Assembly: GCA_902800245.1 (NCBI GenBank)
Contig: CADCDY010000054.1
Span: forward strand, 1 to 32,294
Direction: 5' to 3'
Length of the DNA stretch: 32,294 bases
Source: an uncultured Prevotellaceae bacterium
GTDB lineage: Bacteria; Bacteroidota; Bacteroidia; Bacteroidales; Bacteroidaceae
The notes under the pieces were generated by a model. It was not told the DNA's origin, did not search any database, and saw only the letters and a program-made list of their open reading frames with translations. Position 1 is the stretch's first letter; each line of letters opens with the position of its first letter. Both the position numbers and the translations under genes were made by a program. Below, piece by piece: positions 31,569 to 32,294 of the stretch.

Positions 31569-31965
31569 TCTATTCATTATTCGGCGTAACACACTGAAAG
31601 GCAGATACTTACCGAATGAATAGTGCCTATGAATAGTGGTGCGACTATTCATTATTTGGAGGATTTTGCTGTGATTGTAATACTTTTTGGCAAAGAAGAA
31701 AGAGTGTTTCTCTATTGTAATAACAGCGGAAACACTTTGTCACAAAGGCGGTGACACTTTGTTACGCTGGCAGTTACAAAGTGTTATGATATTCTTTGTT
31801 ATTGTGTAACTAACTGGTTTTCAAGCGAGAATTAGCTTATTAGCAGCAAAAGAAGGCTTAAAAATGGCAAATAATGAATAGTGGATGAATGATTAAGACG
31901 GACTATTCATAAAGTAATTAACTGATTTTTAGATAGTTATTCCAAAAGATGAATAGATGAATAGT
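31569..31965. repeat. Cluster of ATGAATAGT motifs in both orientations in the AT-rich spacer
   Basis: ATGAATAGT or its reverse complement occurs exactly at 31616-31624, 31629-31637, 31644-31652 (reverse), 31874-31882, 31902-31910 (reverse) and 31957-31965. One-mismatch copies lie at 31569-31577 (reverse) and 31949-31957. Two neighbouring pairs can form hairpins (31629-31637 with 31644-31652; 31874-31882 with 31902-31910). No gene of useful length lies in the 31409-32125 spacer. Confidence 0.85.
31732..31784. repeat. ACACTTTGT direct and inverted repeats
   Basis: ACACTTTGT is present at 31732-31740 and 31754-31762, and its inverse ACAAAGTGT at 31776-31784. The second and third form a 9-bp stem with a 13-nt loop; the first could compete for the same arm. 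No T-run follows, so it does not look like a terminator. Confidence 0.75.
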
Positions 31966-32062
31966 TAAAATAAAAATTTCAATGGAATGAAATTTTATAA
32001 TCACAAGAATCACAGGAAAGAGGCTGTAAGCAAATGAATACACGCGCATAACCAAATGAATA

Positions 32063-32096
32063 TGAGGCTCCAGACAAATGAATGCCTGGAGCCTCA
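32063..32096 (-). terminator. Probable terminator hairpin of the right-edge surface protein gene
   Basis: A perfect 11-bp stem TGAGGCTCCAG (32063-32073) with CTGGAGCCTCA (32086-32096) and a 12-nt loop, about 30 nt past the stop codon of the minus-strand gene. The following minus-strand sequence (TATTCATTTGG) is only moderately T-rich. Confidence 0.7.
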
Positions 32097-32125
32097 CTCA
32101 ATCATTGTATTCGAGCTATATGCGC

Positions 32126-32294
32126 CTACTTCACCACCGTTTTGCGACCATTGCGGATATAGACGCCCTTCTTTAACGTTGAACGTTGAACATTTAACGT
32201 TGAACCAAGCTTACGGCCCTGTAGGTCGTACCACTCACCGTTTCCATCATCCATCATCCATCTGACATCAGGAACATCCGTAGTCGAGCCTTCC
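32126..32294 (-). CDS. C-terminal end of a surface protein with sorting domain (start outside window)
   Basis: The final 55 codons of a minus-strand gene entering from the right edge. The visible protein reads EGSTTDVPDVRWMMDDGNGE and continues with WYDLQGRKLG, the insert STLNVQRSTLKKG and the terminus GVYIRNGRKTVVK, then a TAG stop at 32126-32128. This is the same type of C-terminal domain as in the giant protein at 23936-31408 and in the cohesin-like protein, and it suggests a secreted or surface-attached product. Its DNA is identical to the giant gene over 83 bp. The nature of the rest of the protein is unknown. Confidence 0.85.
   Translation of the reverse strand, partial: EGSTTDVPDVRWMMDDGNGEWYDLQGRKLGSTLNVQRSTLKKGVYIRNGRKTVVK
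32166..32248. repeat. 83-bp exact repeat, copy B, in the right-edge surface protein gene
   Basis: Same orientation as and identical to 23976-24058, offset 8,190 bp. Sequence on both sides diverges at once apart from a short left extension with one mismatch. Confidence 0.97.

Overview
The window looks like chromosomal DNA of a gut or oral Bacteroidales bacterium, most likely a Prevotella-type (Prevotellaceae) genome. The evidence is the promoter style (-7 element TAnnTTTG, -33 TTTG about 19-21 nt upstream, seen six times with variations), weak AT-rich ribosome binding sites, signal-peptide-II lipoproteins, BspA-type and DUF285 leucine-rich repeat proteins, and C-termini of the form YDLQGRK...GVYIxNGRKxVVK that resemble type IX secretion sorting domains. 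No tRNA, rRNA, CRISPR array, transposase or phage gene was seen.

Positions 1-5256 (all minus strand) are core genes: the N-terminal part of an ExbB/TolQ proton-channel protein running off the left edge, a class I aspartate-type aminotransferase, bifunctional RibBA (riboflavin), and an LptF/LptG lipopolysaccharide-export permease that probably shares a transcript with ribBA. The spacer at 5257-5599 holds promoters and two copies of a promoter-like repeat with TTGACC-AAA-GGTCAA palindromes. Positions 5600-9214 (plus strand) carry an alanine-rich lipoprotein, a 34-bp tandem repeat, a strong terminator whose hairpin overlaps the next promoter, a beta-helix Cthe_2159-like carbohydrate-binding lipoprotein, a LytS-type histidine kinase and its LytTR response regulator. 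The kinase/regulator pair is damaged: the end of the kinase is joined directly to the middle of the receiver domain, out of frame, and the DNA-binding domain appears to lack an additional short segment.

Positions 9215-14257 (minus strand) hold a tandem pair of deoxynucleoside kinases, an O-acetylhomoserine sulfhydrylase and a secreted GH2 glycosidase, closely spaced and perhaps one transcript. A divergent promoter region at 14258-14522 then drives, on the plus strand, a large coiled-coil lipoprotein and an OmpA-family porin that use highly-expressed-type codons and end at a good terminator. Next come two secreted proteins 4 nt apart: one ends in a dockerin-like calcium-binding repeat pair, the other starts with a cohesin-like domain followed by MBG repeats, a short BspA leucine-rich repeat and a C-terminal sorting domain. 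They could be a surface cohesin-dockerin couple. A bidirectional terminator follows.

Positions 20988-31408 (minus strand) form a probable three-gene operon: a 2,490-residue mosaic surface protein (about 27 DUF285 repeats, a carbohydrate-binding-like domain, a chitobiase C-terminal-like domain, a coiled coil, BspA LRRs and a sorting domain), an LPP20-like secreted protein and an outer-membrane beta-barrel protein. The AT-rich spacer 31409-32125 contains the operon promoter and an unexplained cluster of ATGAATAGT repeats in both orientations. The right edge carries the last codons of another surface protein; its 3' end shares an exact 83-bp stretch with the 2,490-residue gene, 8,190 bp away in direct orientation.
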